Shown one piece after another: positions 37,849 through 50,299 of a stretch of 64,000 nt of DNA; the stretch's first letter is position 1; each line of letters begins with the position of its first letter. Source of the stretch: Torreya grandis (taxonomy: Eukaryota > Streptophyta > Pinopsida > Cupressales > Taxaceae); NCBI GenBank assembly GCA_037957365.1, contig JARHVA010003635.1:198501-262500 (forward strand), read 5' to 3'. A program made the position numbers and the translations under genes. Below the pieces are notes generated by a model, which did no database searches, was not told where the DNA came from, and saw only the letters and a program-made list of their open reading frames with translations.

Positions 37849-37860
37849 TGGTATTAGAGC
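37849..37860 (+). other. Primer-binding site (tRNA-iMet type)
   Basis: TGGTATTAGAGC, one C-to-T change from the usual TGGTATCAGAGC, immediately after the left LTR. Confidence 0.88.
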
Positions 37861-38377
37861 AGGTCAATGATCCATTAAATCTATAAAGGGGCAATTCTGC
37901 AAATCCATTGATTGCTTTAAGTGATGAGATAATTTGAGAGATAATCCATATAGCTATAGGATAGATAAGTAGCGTAATCAAGATAAAATTGATATAATAT
38001 CAAAAGGGTCAGGATTTTCAGCAACACAACATGATGAGATTCAAACTACACTCATATTTAGATCCATGTTTATGCATTTGGGTATACCTTTGTTTAACAC
38101 TAGTATATCCTCTATTGTCTTAGTCTTATCATTCTATATTCATGTTCTAAGACCATATTCATAATGTATCTTGGTATAAAACTTCATAAATCCATCACTT
38201 TTTAATATCCTATAAAATCGTATTGAGTCAAGCCCTATTCTGTCAAATCATGAAACAAGAGGCCTACCAGTCCAGTCAGTTTTAATGCAATAAATCTCTA
38301 TTTGGTCAAATTTTTAATGCAAGTCAAACAATTTTTGTTTTTCTAATTTCTACCATGTGTGTTCTAAATTTTGAAAA

Positions 38378-38428
<51 letters not shown>

Positions 38429-39013
38429 ATATATATATATATGTATGTATATATATATATATATGACATTCAATTAGAGTAAGTGAAGGACTATTGTTTG
38501 TTCCTCATTGTAAGATCCTTGTGTAGTAATTCTGATGTCATGCATGTTTTATGTTCATACCTGCATTCTTTGAAAACATTGAGTCATGGTCCATCCATAG
38601 TTTTAACGATTCTTCACTACCAACATTTCAACCCTAATGCATCACCAAAAATAGATGCATCAAAACCATTTTGCATGCCTATTGTTTATAGTCTGCTTGG
38701 CTCATAAAAAGGTATTTTGGATTGAGACATCTCATAAACTAGCTGTTCAAGTCACAAAATACATGCAATAGAGTCATATATAGATATGATTTTTTGTCTT
38801 CCATCTATTGATTCAATCAAGGTTTTACAAGTCATTCATTTTATCCATTTAAATTTATTTAGGTTTATGTTTTTTTATAAGTTGATAGGTTTATTTTTTA
38901 TTATTATAAGCTTTTTGTTACATAATGTTAGGTTATTTTTCATTATTAAAATTTTAAAAAATAAAAAATCAATAATGACTTATTTTATGTTCAATATTGG
39001 TATTAAGGTAGTC
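37861..39013 (+). other. Interior of the small-LTR element, left part
   Basis: No recognisable coding domain. Plus-strand frames of 74 and 90 codons (38,483-38,707 and 38,786-39,058) carry no polymerase or gag motif, and the second runs into the nested element. Contains a TA microsatellite. Confidence 0.5.
38381..38464. repeat. (TA)n microsatellite with GTATG interruptions
   Basis: A run of TA units interrupted twice by gtatg, at regular spacing. Confidence 0.95.
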
Positions 39014-39018
39014 AAGGG
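39014..39018. other. Target-site duplication AAGGG (left)
   Basis: Five bases directly before the LTR start TGTTTTTAA; identical to 47,872-47,876. Confidence 0.93.
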
Positions 39019-40367
39019 TGTTTTTAATCAAATTTTATCCTTGTCTCTTAATTTATAAAAGTAGAAGTAAAACTAAGAGAGATAGGTGTGTAAAGGTATG
39101 TAGTTGAAAGTGCATGTGTATTGATATCCAAAAAAAGTGAGAGATCCTCTTTGGCTAGGGAAGAAGACCTATAGATAAGAAAACACTAAATGAAACTTGT
39201 TGATTAGACAATAAGATGGGGTATTGCCTAGCATATGCTAGATCTGAGAAAGTAATAGCTTGCTAGGATGGTTGTCAATCCCCTTTCTGATAAAAGTTTT
39301 GGTATAAATAAAAGAAGGAAAAGTTGCATAACATGAAATTACTAAATCTAAAAAAATATATACTTATAAAATGAAATGCATGCATTAACAAATTAACATT
39401 AAGGTAAATGCTAATTATTAAAAAAAAAAAAAAAGGTCAAGTCTAGTCTAGTTTGGTCTAGTCTAGTTGTGATGGAAGGCAAAAAATAGAGTTTGGTCAA
39501 AGGTTTGATCAATGCTAAAAAGGTTGCTAGTTTTGTTATAGATAGGTAACTAGTGACGGTTTGGCTAACTATTGGTGGTTAAGGTAACCAGTGACAATTA
39601 GGCTAACCGTCGATGGTTTCTTAACAAATTTAGAAATATATAAAATTAAGGTTGCAAGTTGGGTAAATGGTTAGAAAGAGTTTTTGATATGGGTTTATGT
39701 TAATTAAAGGTCTAATATAGGTTTTACATAATAAGAATAAAGTATAAACATAATCTGATCAAGTTATTAAAATTTAGAGAAGAAACAAAGAACATACAAC
39801 AAATGGAAAATACCTATTATCAATGAGATAAAGATATGGTAGAATAGACCTAGAGGAATTATATTCACATAATTGTGCTCCAGCTTCTGAGAATGGTTTG
39901 GGTAGTGTTTCAATAAGGGTTGATACCTATAAGAAGATTTTGGTAGTATGCAATTATAGATTTTTTGATCCATTCTCCTTCATGTAGCTCTCCTTTTATA
40001 GCAAGAGGCTACCAAAATGGAGAAGAAGTTGCTAATTAGGTAAATGATAAAGATGCAAAGTTGGGTGCTAAAAAGATCCTTTATATTGCCAAATAGAAAT
40101 TTGCTAAGTTTCATGTAAATTTGATTTTAAACAAAATAAAAAAACTCCTAAACATAGGTTGGGGAACCTAATCGTTGATGGTTAGGTGTAACTATTAATG
40201 GTTAGATAACCATCAGTGATTACCCTAACCATCGACAATCATGGTTTGCGAGGAAGATGGGTAAAAAGTGGTCAAAAGAGGTAAGGCTAGTAAGTTAATA
40301 AAGTGGGCTAGGTTAAGATTCCAATGTGTTTTGACATTAAAAATGGGGTAGTTTTCGAGTGTCTACA
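39019..40367 (-). repeat. 3' LTR (element orientation) of the 39-kb gypsy element
   Basis: 1,349 bp. Contains a run of 14-16 A at 39,419, a TCTAG/TTTGG minisatellite (tctagtctagtttggtctag) and clusters of TAACCATCGATGGTTA-like palindromic words near 39,550-39,620 and 40,165-40,245. The minus-strand TATA copy is at 39,992-40,000. Confidence 0.94.
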
Positions 40368-40381
40368 TTTTCCCCCTTTTT
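40368..40381 (-). other. Polypurine tract
   Basis: The minus strand reads AAAAAGGGGGAAAA directly before the LTR start TGTAGACAC. A textbook second-strand primer, still intact. Confidence 0.93.
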
Positions 40382-43300
40382 ATTATGCGACTTTAGGTCA
40401 ATAAGCTGTAAAACAAAAATAGAGTGGGTTACTAGTCATAGGTGAAGGATGATGGTCGAGATGACTCTAGATGCTCTAGGAAAGTGAAAACTACCTACAT
40501 AGTTCCATGGATGTAATATCCAAAAAATAACTTTAGGCCAGATGTAGTTCTTAAATGATTCATGGGTAAGTTACAAAGAATAGGTGTACTATAAGGGTAA
40601 GGTAGTGATACTCAACTGGGTTGCACCAAATTAAAAAATCACATGGTTTGATTTGGGTGAAGGATTATGGAGAAGGGTCATAATAAAAGGTATGATTGCT
40701 TGAGTATGGTATGAGGTATCCCCCCTCAAACTAGGAGTCAATGAGATGAAGGTTGAATTGGGTCAAGGTTTGATAAATAGTGGATGATAAGTCACGAGGT
40801 GGGTGACAAAAAGGTGAGGTTGGGAACTTGAGACATGAACACATGCACAAAATGAAACAAGATGAGATAGCTAAGATCAAATAAAGACTAAAATTTCCAT
40901 GATGGTAACAATAAGGTTAGGTTCTAGGATAAATGACAAGGTAACCGATCCCTAATGTTGGTCATAGCAGATTGGGTCACACTTATCAAGTCACCTAAAT
41001 AGGGTTAGTGTTTACTCAGGTATCCATGGTAGGAAGTGCTCCTAAGATAAACACAAATGATCTTGTTGGTTGTGCATGAGGTGGTGAAAATGAAAATGTT
41101 CAACATGGTAAGGTTGGTCTATGCAGTCAAAAGGACTAAAGTAAGGTTGTCACAAACTATGTGATAGGTTGGGTCAAAAGGGGCCAATATCAAGGTGGAT
41201 GTCATCAAATGGTTGGGCAGTTTGGTGAAGAAGTGTAATATCCAAAATTTAAGGGAGAAGGTGACTCTAAAATATGTTGGTGAATGCCTAAATGGGTTTC
41301 CCCACTTGGGTGTGCAACTTAGTTTGGTTTTGGTGGATAGGGTTGACAAAGTTGATAATATGGGTAGAGTTAGATTTGATAGGTTAGGTTGAGTGGATAA
41401 AGTTTATTGATAGGTGGTTTGGTAGATGGGTATTTTAATATGGTAGGTTAGGTTTAAGAATTTTGATTGGTAGGTAAGGGTTTGATTTGGTAAGGTTGGT
41501 TGAATAGGTTGATTAAATAGGTTGGGGGAGGTTAAAAAGATTGTTTGGTTTGGTTGATAAGGTAAGTTTGGGTGAATGGTTGGGGGTGGACAACCGAAAA
41601 ATTAATGAGGTTTGATAGGTTGAAGTTAAGATTGGTAAAAATAATTGTTAATTTGGTGTTGATGATTTATTGATGGTCAAAGGGTTGGGAAATGTAGGAG
41701 AAGGGTAATCTCGAAAAAGGTGGGGTTAGTTTGGTCAAGATGAAGGTTTGTTGGGGAAGGCAATCGCTAATAGTTTGATGGTTAGGGTAAGTGGGTGGTT
41801 TTAATGGTTCAAAATGAGGAAGACACATCTCCCTAGGTTAAGTTAATTAGGTAAAGGATATCCAAGCTAACTCTTGATGTGTTAGGCAAGAGGATGTTAC
41901 CTACATAGTCCCATGGAAAGTGGATCCAACATGGACTTTAGGCTAGATGTAGTTCTTTCAATTTGGTGTTTGATGGGTTAAATTAGAGGAATATGAGGTG
42001 ATTTGAGAAAAATAACCTCCAAAGGTTAGGTTAGGTTTGGTTTTGGTTGGCTAGGATTATAGAGCTTTAAAAGTAACCTCTATGGTTTATGGATAAGGTG
42101 ACTCCCAAAGGTAAAAAGTTAAGATACTTCATCAGTTGGTTGGTTTTATATGTTAACTTGATTAGATGGGTTGGGTGAAAGTGATTGGTAGTTGATGGTT
42201 TGGGTGTTAGTTATTGTTTTGTTTGGATAAGGTAAATAAGGTTGGTTTTATAGGTTTGATGGGTTGATTTTAGTCTAGGTGGTTTTGTTGATTAGGTGAT
42301 GTTTTGGTTTCAATGACTCCAAAGGGAGAAGACATGTATTCCCAAGTGATCATGAAAGTATAAGGGGGAGGCTAAATGTTCTAATTGAAAAAGACTATGA
42401 TGTCAAGATGGGTGGGTTTATGGACATAAAACCCTTGTCACATTTTTATTTATTGTTAGTTTGATGGTTAAATAAGGTAAATTAACCATATGATGTCAAG
42501 TAAGCTCAATATCCCTTGATTTGTGGAGGGAAAAAGGGGAAATGGATGGTAGGTAGTGGGTAATAGGTATGGAAAACTTCTTGTGTGGATGGCTTGACCC
42601 TTATATAGGTGACCCAACAACCATGATAAATAATTCCATGTCATATGCATGTGTAGATTGATTGATGCGAGAAGTCCACTAATGAAAACCAATTGCAGTT
42701 TTCTTGGGATAGTTTTTTAAAAATTTATATAGGGTCTTGTATTTCTTGTTTTGATATGTTAGTGAAGCTAATCAATTCAAGAAGTTCAAATGATATTTTT
42801 TGATAAATTTAACTTATCCATCCTTTGAGGGAGTGGTCTATGTTTGGGTTTTTTCGTATTGGATAGTTGTCCTTCAAGGGAGAAGTCTATTTTAAGTTCA
42901 ATAAATTTTTATTATTTTTGAGTAGTTGTCCTTCAATAGAGTATCTACATACTAAAGATGTTTACCTAAGTGATATTGTGGTATCTTGAATGTTTATATG
43001 ATTATTTAGACATGGACTATCTATATAGGCATAAGGTTTTACTTTATGGAGGCAAAGCCATGGCATAAGGAGGAGGAGGATGGGTGGGAGAGGTGGATCT
43101 AAGTGATAATGACCATGGGATTCCATTTGTTTAGAGATGAAAATTATCCATGAGGATCATCCCATGGGTAGAGCTATGGTATCCATACTTAAGATTAAAC
43201 AAATTTGGTGATGAATAATCACATGATCCTATTTTTAATTAGTTGTCCTTAAAGATAAGGAGATGAAGATGATTGAAAATAATAGATGAGCTTAATTTAG

Positions 43301-44190
43301 ACATAAAATGACAAGAAACTTGGTTTAACCAAGGAATAGATGCAAATGCCAAGTGTTTAAGAGACTCAATCTTGATATGCCCCAAATCCATGATTGCAAG
43401 GATGTTAATGTCAATCAGAGGATTAGATGTCCCTCAATTACTTTTCAACTCTTGGGTAGATGAGGAAAAGGTATGGTTTGACAAAAAAAGGGGAGGTTGG
43501 TTAGGTGATAGGTAAGGTTCAACTGATTGTGGGTGAGGTTGGGTAAGATTATTTGGCTGGGTAGGTTAGGTTAGGTTAGTTAAGTAAATTGATAGGTAGG
43601 TGATATGGTGAATTGGGTCGATAAGACTGATTTAGAGAGGTTAGTTAGTGTTGGTTTTCTAGATAGGTTTGATAGGTTGGGTATATTTGATTGGTTGAAT
43701 AGGTTGGGTAGATGCACTTGAGGTGAAAGTGTTAATAGGTTATTGGGTTGATTGTTAAGGTATGGTTTGGGGTTGATAAATGGTTAGAGGCTTATGGAGG
43801 GGAAGCTTTCCCATTTTTATTTTTTCATGGATGGTCAAAAGAGGGAATGGTTAGTTAGAAGGTTTTAGGAAGAGTGAAGATGACTTCACCCACCTCCCCA
43901 AGGGTTTTTTTTGTTAGTGGTTAGTAGGTAAAGTTCATAGGTGGTGGTTCCAATGGGATTTCCTCTTGTGCACCAAGGCTAAGAAAAGGTAGGTGGATTG
44001 TATTTAGGTAGGGTAGGTTAGGATTTATAGGTTTGAAGGGTAGGTTTTGGTTTGGGTTGTTAGGTAGGTTGGTTATGGTAGAGTGGAAAGGTAGGTTGAA
44101 TATGGTTGATTAGTAATATGAAGAGGTTGGTTTGACCAGTTGAGAGAGGTAAGATAAATGGTTGAGTTGGTCTATTGGTTGGTTTCATTT
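40382..44190 (-). other. GT-rich interior of the 39-kb gypsy element, no pol recognised
   Basis: The plus strand is dominated by GGTT, TTGG and TAGG words; the minus strand is correspondingly CA-rich. Frames at 41,119-41,349 and 42,468-42,692 (minus) and 41,195-41,392 (plus) show no enzyme motif. A segment at 40,490-40,560 (ctacctacatagt - ctttaggccagatgtagttctt) recurs at 41,920-41,965, so the interior contains an old internal duplication. No RT or integrase text was found on either strand. Confidence 0.6.
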
Positions 44191-44196
44191 GATCAT

Positions 44197-45300
44197 TTAG
44201 TTTGGTTGGTGAGGTAAGGTTAGATTAATGGTAAGTATGGTTTGGTTGATGGTCATTAAGGCTGGGTCAATAGGTTCTACATAATTAGTAAGTGGAAAAA
44301 TTAGGTTGGTTGGTTCCACATGGTTGAGTGAAAAATGTTGGTGGGTTGTTTTCACAAAGGTGAGTGGAAAATTTTGGTTGGTTGGTTCCACAAAGGTGAG
44401 TAGAATAGGTTGATAAGTTGATTCAACAAAGGAGAGTGTAATAGGTTGGTTAGTTAGTTCCACAAAGGTGAGTGGAATAAGTTGATAAGTTGACTCCACA
44501 AAGGAGAGTGAAATAGGTTGGTTGGTTAGTTCCAAAAAGGTGAGTGGAATAGGTTGGTAAGTTGACTCTACAAAGGAAATTGGAATAGGTTGATAATTTG
44601 AATATATAAAGGAGAGTGGAATAGGTTGGTTATTTGGTTCCTTAAATGAATTTTTGAAGGAAATTTGACAAGGTTCTACTTGGTTGGCAAGTGGTTTGGT
44701 TGAGGGTTAGATCATGGTTTACTCAATAATGAGTGAAGGAAGTAGTTCTATGATTGATTGTTTGATGATATTTAAGGCTCAGTTAGAATGAACATGCAGA
44801 ATTTCCTTCAAAACTTCATTATGATTGATAAGGTTTTGGATGAGCATCTTAAAAGAGCCACATATATCTATATCATGTCCATGGGTGTGATGATAGGCAC
44901 AAAAATCAATCTCTATAAATGAAATTGGCTTTTGAAGATATTTATTGATAGGTTTGATTAAATGGAGATCAATGATGGTAGACTCTATGAATTTGTCAAG
45001 GATGGAGGTGTACATTCCCCCAGTGGGGTGTACTACCTAGGAAGAAGGTGCACCAATGGTTCTTGAGTTGGTGAGCTAAATGGTAGATTTGATGAGGTTT
45101 GGTAGTTTGATGGATTTGATAGGTTTTATGAGATGGGTTGGTTTGGTGAGTTTGATAGGTTTGATAAGTTAGGTAGTTTTGGGTTGGATTTACTAATGTT
45201 AATAGGTTGGACAAGGCTAACAAGGTTGATAAGGTGGTTGGTTTGATAAAGTTGATAGGTTAGGTAGGGTGGGTTGGTTTGATTGGTTTGTTTGGATCAA
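44197..45300 (-). pseudogene. Gag remnant with CHHC zinc knuckle and a 12-residue repeat tail
   Basis: On the minus strand a Thr/Gln/Asn/Pro-rich stretch (45,223-44,996, with HQTNPSHKTYQIHQTTKPHQ) runs by a frameshift into 45,015-44,779. That frame carries FCAYHHTHGHDIDICGSF, a CX2HX4HX4C zinc knuckle of the kind seen in Tat/Athila-type Gag. Downstream, after stops, the frame 44,535-44,197 is a 12-residue repeat (VESTYQPI, VELTNQPI and similar). The knuckle residues are intact; the rest is broken. It would bind the element RNA. Confidence 0.75.
44301..44650 (-). repeat. 36-bp minisatellite coding for a 12-residue repeat
   Basis: Nine units plus a partial one start at 44,301, 44,336, 44,372, 44,408, 44,444, 44,480, 44,516, 44,552, 44,588 and 44,624, so the period is 36 bp. 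Units from 44,372 to 44,587 largely alternate between GGTTGGTT and GGTTGATAAG/GGTAAG starts, giving a 72-bp higher-order unit. Being a multiple of three, the array stays in frame on the minus strand. Confidence 0.93.
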
Positions 45301-46090
45301 TATATTGGCATGCTAGTTATTTTTTAGATTAATAGGCTAATAGATCGATTGATAGGTTGGGTTGATAGGTTGGTGGGTTGAGGTAATTGATATGAGGGTT
45401 GGGCTAGATGGCCCAAGTTTTGACAAGGTTAGGGTGATGGATGTGGTAAATGTTGATAGGTCATTTTTTGAGTAAGGTAATGGTTAAAGGGTTGTTGATA
45501 GGTTGTTTGTTGGTTGAAGTTTAAATTTGATTGGTTGTATGTAAGGGTTGATTGGTCATGGGTACTGAAAATATATAACTCTACTTTGCTTATCTAGTCC
45601 ATTAACATTATAACCCATTCAGATGGTAGTTGATAGTTTGGGGGTTGATCATGGTTAAATCTTGATGGGTAATGGGTAGAGTTGGGTTGATTATAGGTAA
45701 GGTAAGGTGCATAGCTATCTTGAGATGTTAAGTAATGCTCAGATGTAAGAGGGTTATGGTCTAAGATTCTAACAAAGATAGGATCTCTAGAAAAGGTTAT
45801 AGAAGGGCTCTTTATTTGAACAAAATAATGGTGATGAGGGTAAATGAGGTCAGAATGATGGAATGTTGATGGTAGAATGTTGATTCCTCATAACTCAAAT
45901 TAAGATCAAACAATAAAAAAGTCCAAAAATTAATCCATACACTAAGTGCATTAGCTCCTAGGATAACTTTTATCTCATGTTGGATTATGCCTTATTTAAA
46001 TGTGTGAGGGTAATTAGGCTTGTAAATTGGGTACTAAATAGAATAGCTAAGGGTGGTCTTATGTAATGTTTAGGCACTCAATAAAATTTG
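45301..46090. other. GT-rich interior, no gene seen
   Basis: Continuation of GGTTGATAGG-type low-complexity sequence, turning to ordinary A+T-rich text after about 45,560. No recognisable domain. Confidence 0.5.
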
Positions 46091-46097
46091 TACTGGA

Positions 46098-46300
46098 TTG
46101 TGTACATGGCCTAGTACTAGGGGCTCTCTCCCCACACTTCATGATCTTAAAGTTACATCGGGTCACTTAGCCAAGATATACCATCTATCTAGGGCTTATA
46201 CTCTACTAGAGAATGGAGTGGGCTCTCCCGTTGGTGATAAAATCCAAGTGGGATTACCAGGTAGGGTAAGGTTATTTGCTAAGTGGTGAAATCCTAGTCA
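46098..46300 (-). other. Untranslated leader of the 39-kb gypsy element with shared motif
   Basis: Lies between the 5' LTR and gag. The segment 46,227-46,252 (core TTGGTGATAAAATCCAAGTGGG) matches 13,775-13,800. It has more C and CG than its surroundings (acatcggg, tcccgttgg), suggesting slower decay or stronger constraint before inactivation. The 63-codon plus-strand frame here is a shadow. Confidence 0.6.
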
Positions 46301-46493
46301 GGCCTTATCTTAGGTATGTCATGGTGTGTTAATTGATTATGTGGTTTAGGTTTTGTGTGTGATATATAAGTGAAGCTATGATAGATTACTTGCCTTTTAA
46401 TTACTAGATGAACTAAAGTTGCAAGAAAAGAATGGATATAGGGCTTGTTTTAAGCCCAAATAAATATTTGGATTTGTTTTGATGAACAAACAA

Positions 46494-46509
46494 TAGAGAG
46501 AGAGAGAGA
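46494..46509. repeat. (GA)n microsatellite
   Basis: About eight AG units. Confidence 0.9.
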
Positions 46510-46544
46510 AATCATACAGTGCTAACTAAGAAAAGAAAGGTGGT

Positions 46545-46568
46545 GGGCCCCACTAAACATGCTAAAAT
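46545..46568 (-). other. Decayed primer-binding site
   Basis: The minus strand after the LTR end AAAACA reads TTTTAGCATGTTTAGTGGGG. Compared with the TTTTGGCGACTCCGCTGGGG type it differs mainly by transitions. The element E site at 50,118 is the same type but better preserved. Confidence 0.5.
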
Positions 46569-47871
46569 GTTTTAAGTCAAATTTTCTTCTTGTTTCCTAA
46601 TTTATGAAAGTAGAAGTAAAACTAAAAGAGAGAGGTGTGTAAAGGTACCTGGTTGAAAGTGCATGCATGTTGATATCTAGATGAAGTGAGAGCTCCTCTT
46701 TGGCTAGGGAGGAAGACCTACAAACAAGAAAGCACTAAAATAAATGTGTTTATTAGATAATAAGATGGGAGGATTACCTAGAATATGCTAGATCCAAGAA
46801 AGCAACAATTTGCTAGGATGGTTATCAAGCCCTTTTCTGATAAAAGGTTTGGTATAAATAAAAGAAGAAAAAGTTGCATAACATAAAATTAATAAATATA
46901 AAAAAATAAATACTTTTCAAATGAAACACATGCATTAACAAATCAACATTAAGGTAAATGCTAATTATAAAAAATAAATGCTTAGGTCAGGTCTAGTCTA
47001 GTTTGGTTTGTGATGGAAGGTATAAAATAGAGTTTGGTCAAAGGTTTGATCAATGTGCAAAAAGGTTTTTGGTTTGGTTATAGACAGGTAACTAGTGATG
47101 ATTGTGCTAATCATCAACATTTAAGGTAATTGGTGGTAGTTGTTTTAACCATCAATGGTTTCTTGCCAAATCTTGGAAATGTAGAAAATGAAGGTTGCAG
47201 GTTGGGTAAATGGTTAGAAAGAGGTTTTGATATGGGTTTAGGTTAAGTAAAGGTCTGATGTAGGTTTTAGGTAATAAGAACAAAATACAAACATAATCTA
47301 ATCAAGTTATTAAAGTTTAGAGAAGAAACAAAGAATGGACAACAAATGGAAAATACCTACTATTAGTGAGATAAAGAGATGGTAGAAAAGACCTAGAGGA
47401 ATTCTACCAGCATAATGGTACTCCAACTTTTGAGAATGGTTTGGGCAATGTTTTAGTAAGGGTGGATACCTAAATTAAGATTTTGGCAACATACACTTAT
47501 AGATTTTTTTGATCCATTCTCCTTCCTACATCTCTCCTTTTATAGAAAGAGGTTGCCAAAATGGAGTGGAGGAAGTTACTAATTAGGTAAGGGATAAAGA
47601 TGCTAAGTTGGGCACTACAAAACTGATTTGCATTGCCAAATAGAAAGCTTCTAAGTTTGGTGCAAAGATGATTTTGCATAAAGTTGAAAAATACCTAAAC
47701 ATAGGTTGGGGAGCCTAACCATTGGTGGTCATGGTCTGAGAGGAAGATGGGTAAAAAGTGGTCAAAATAGGTGGGTTAAAGAGGTAAGGTTAGTAAGTTA
47801 ATAAAAGTGGGCTAGGTTAAGGGTCTAAGGTGTTTTGACATTAAAAATGGGGTAGTTTTTGAGTGTCTACA
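46569..47871 (-). repeat. 5' LTR (element orientation) of the 39-kb gypsy element
   Basis: 1,303 bp, partner of 39,019-40,367, with matching text from TGTTTTAAGTCAAATTTT to TTGAGTGTCTACA. Palindromic word clusters are present near 47,095-47,160 and more eroded than in the other copy. Confidence 0.94.
47536..47544 (-). promoter_or_regulatory. LTR TATA box
   Basis: The minus strand reads CTATAAAAGGAGAG. It is conserved in both LTRs (39,992-40,000 in the other), with only a base change beside it. Transcription would start about 25-30 bp further left on the plus strand and run towards gag. Confidence 0.7.
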
Positions 47872-47876
47872 AAGGG
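47872..47876. other. Target-site duplication AAGGG (right)
   Basis: Five bases directly after the LTR end GTCTACA; identical to 39,014-39,018. Confidence 0.93.
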
Positions 47877-48762
<886 letters not shown>

Positions 48763-49175
48763 CATTAGTGAATAATAGTCCTCATAGTAATTTGTATGTT
48801 GTAATGTGAATAATTATGAGAGTAATAATTCACTATTATAGATAGATTATTTTTTAGTTATATTTGGTGGTAATAAGTTGTCGTAATATTGATATAAATA
48901 ATGTTACAAATATAGAATATAATATAATATTTTTTTAGATATAATATTATGAGTTACAATAATATATCATATATAGTAGTTTGCATAATCAAAGGGATTT
49001 TGGGTGTGATATTTATGGAGAGATAATATGCATGAATATAGGAATTATGCTCCTATAAATTTATAATTTATCATATGGTTTTGTAACAAGAGTGTGATAA
49101 ATAATAATATTAGAGTTTTTAATTAGTCTCTAGGTGTTTGGCTCTTTACAACTCTGAATTTCCCAAAATTTTGTA
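48763..49175 (+). repeat. 3' LTR of the small-LTR element
   Basis: Partner of 37,440-37,846. Follows the polypurine tract directly; the start is CATTAG where TG would be expected, so the terminal bases have decayed. Confidence 0.8.
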
Positions 49176-50110
49176 CCATCTAAAATGCAAAAAGGTGGTC
49201 ATGCATTGTAACCACCTTCATGCATTATAAATATGAGTTTTAGAATCATTATAATGGGATTTTTTTAAAAATCAAACTTTGAGACATATTTTTGGAAGGA
49301 GAGATTATATTACAACTCATTAAGGATCAATACAAAGAAGAAGATTTGCTTACTATGTGTTCAGATTCTCTTCATGAATTTAACTATGTATGAATCATTT
49401 GTATTCAAATATTTGTTTTTGAAAGTTTTTAATAACTAATATCAATTAGTCTTAATGTGAAAATTGTGTAGTATAATTTATTTTTGAATCTATGTATGTT
49501 ATTTCCATAAATATGAAATCTCAATGGGCTTTAAGCAATATTTTAATAATATTTTGTGGGTAATACATGATGGTTGTATTTTTTATACTATTTGTATTAG
49601 AGAATCATCTCAATGTATGTTTTACACTCCTAAAGGTGTAATTATGTCTTTACCACCCATTGAATGAGGAGAGTTTTCTACAAGCATAGTGTTTCTCCTT
49701 CTTGGGCTATTTTAGTGAATCTATGTGTTTAGTCACCTAGAATCATCCTTTATTTTTCTCAAGATTATTATGGTAGATTCTATGTTTAATTGGAAATAAT
49801 ATTCCCATTCTCATTTTATTCCTTTCCTTTCTCTATTTCCCATCATTCTCTTCATTCACTTCATTTCCTTTCTATCTCTTTTTCATACTTTCTTATTACA
49901 TGTATGAAACCCCTGTAAAAAACTTTTTTGTTATGAATAATTGTGAATAAATCTTTCCTTACTTTCCCCTTTTATATTTCAATAAACATATCTCTACCTA
50001 CTAATATGAAAAGGAATTTTTCCTTGTATTGTTGACTAATGTAAGGAATCAGTTCCCACACTGTTGACTCAAAGTCACCATTTTATCCCCCTGATGAATT
50101 TTTAAAACCA
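49176..50110 (+). repeat. 5' LTR of E, second part (core promoter to U5)
   Basis: Resumes E's LTR after the nested element. Contains a TATA box, two AATAAA signals (49,946 and 49,981), and a long T/C-rich stretch near 49,800-49,880. Ends AAAACCA just before the primer site. Confidence 0.65.
49190..49234 (+). promoter_or_regulatory. TATA box of E with upstream inverted repeat and CATGCA words
   Basis: TATAAATAT at 49,226-49,234. Upstream, GGTGGT (49,193) and ACCACC (49,211) form an inverted repeat enclosing TCATGCATTGTA. A second CATGCATT directly precedes the TATA box. CATGCA is the core of the plant RY element. Confidence 0.55.
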
Positions 50111-50117
50111 ATAATTT

Positions 50118-50136
50118 TTGGTGACTCCTCTAGGGA
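50118..50136 (+). other. Primer-binding site of E
   Basis: TTGGTGACTCCTCTAGGGA, close to the TTGGCGACTCCGCTGGGGA type. The differences include CG-to-TG and G-to-A decay. It sets E's direction as plus. Confidence 0.78.
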
Positions 50137-50299
50137 TTGAGGTGATTTATGCATGAAATTTTTAGACATTTCAAGGAGTCTCCCTTAGAATTTAGGTTGT
50201 TAACTGCATTAATAAAAAGTACCTAGTTCTTACATATTTTTTATTGAAGAAATGGTGTTGGTGCATCCTGACCCCAATGTTCCCTATGTCCCATGGAAA

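Larger units (their letters stand above)
39019..47871 (-). mobile_element. Complete gypsy-type LTR element with gag remnant and perfect TSD
   Basis: LTRs 39,019-40,367 and 46,569-47,871 both start TGTTTT and end GTGTCTACA. The 5 bp outside both ends are AAGGG (39,014-39,018 and 47,872-47,876), a perfect target-site duplication. Direction is minus: a polypurine tract adjoins the left LTR and a decayed primer site adjoins the right one. The interior (6.2 kb) has a gag zinc-knuckle region but no recognisable protease, RT, RNase H or integrase. It was thus probably moved by enzymes from a partner element. LTRs look about 87% alike by eye. Confidence 0.95.

Noticed and set aside
46098..46289. Plus-strand 63-codon frame with ordinary-looking amino-acid composition
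   Set aside because: It lies in the untranslated leader of a minus-strand element and shows no family resemblance.
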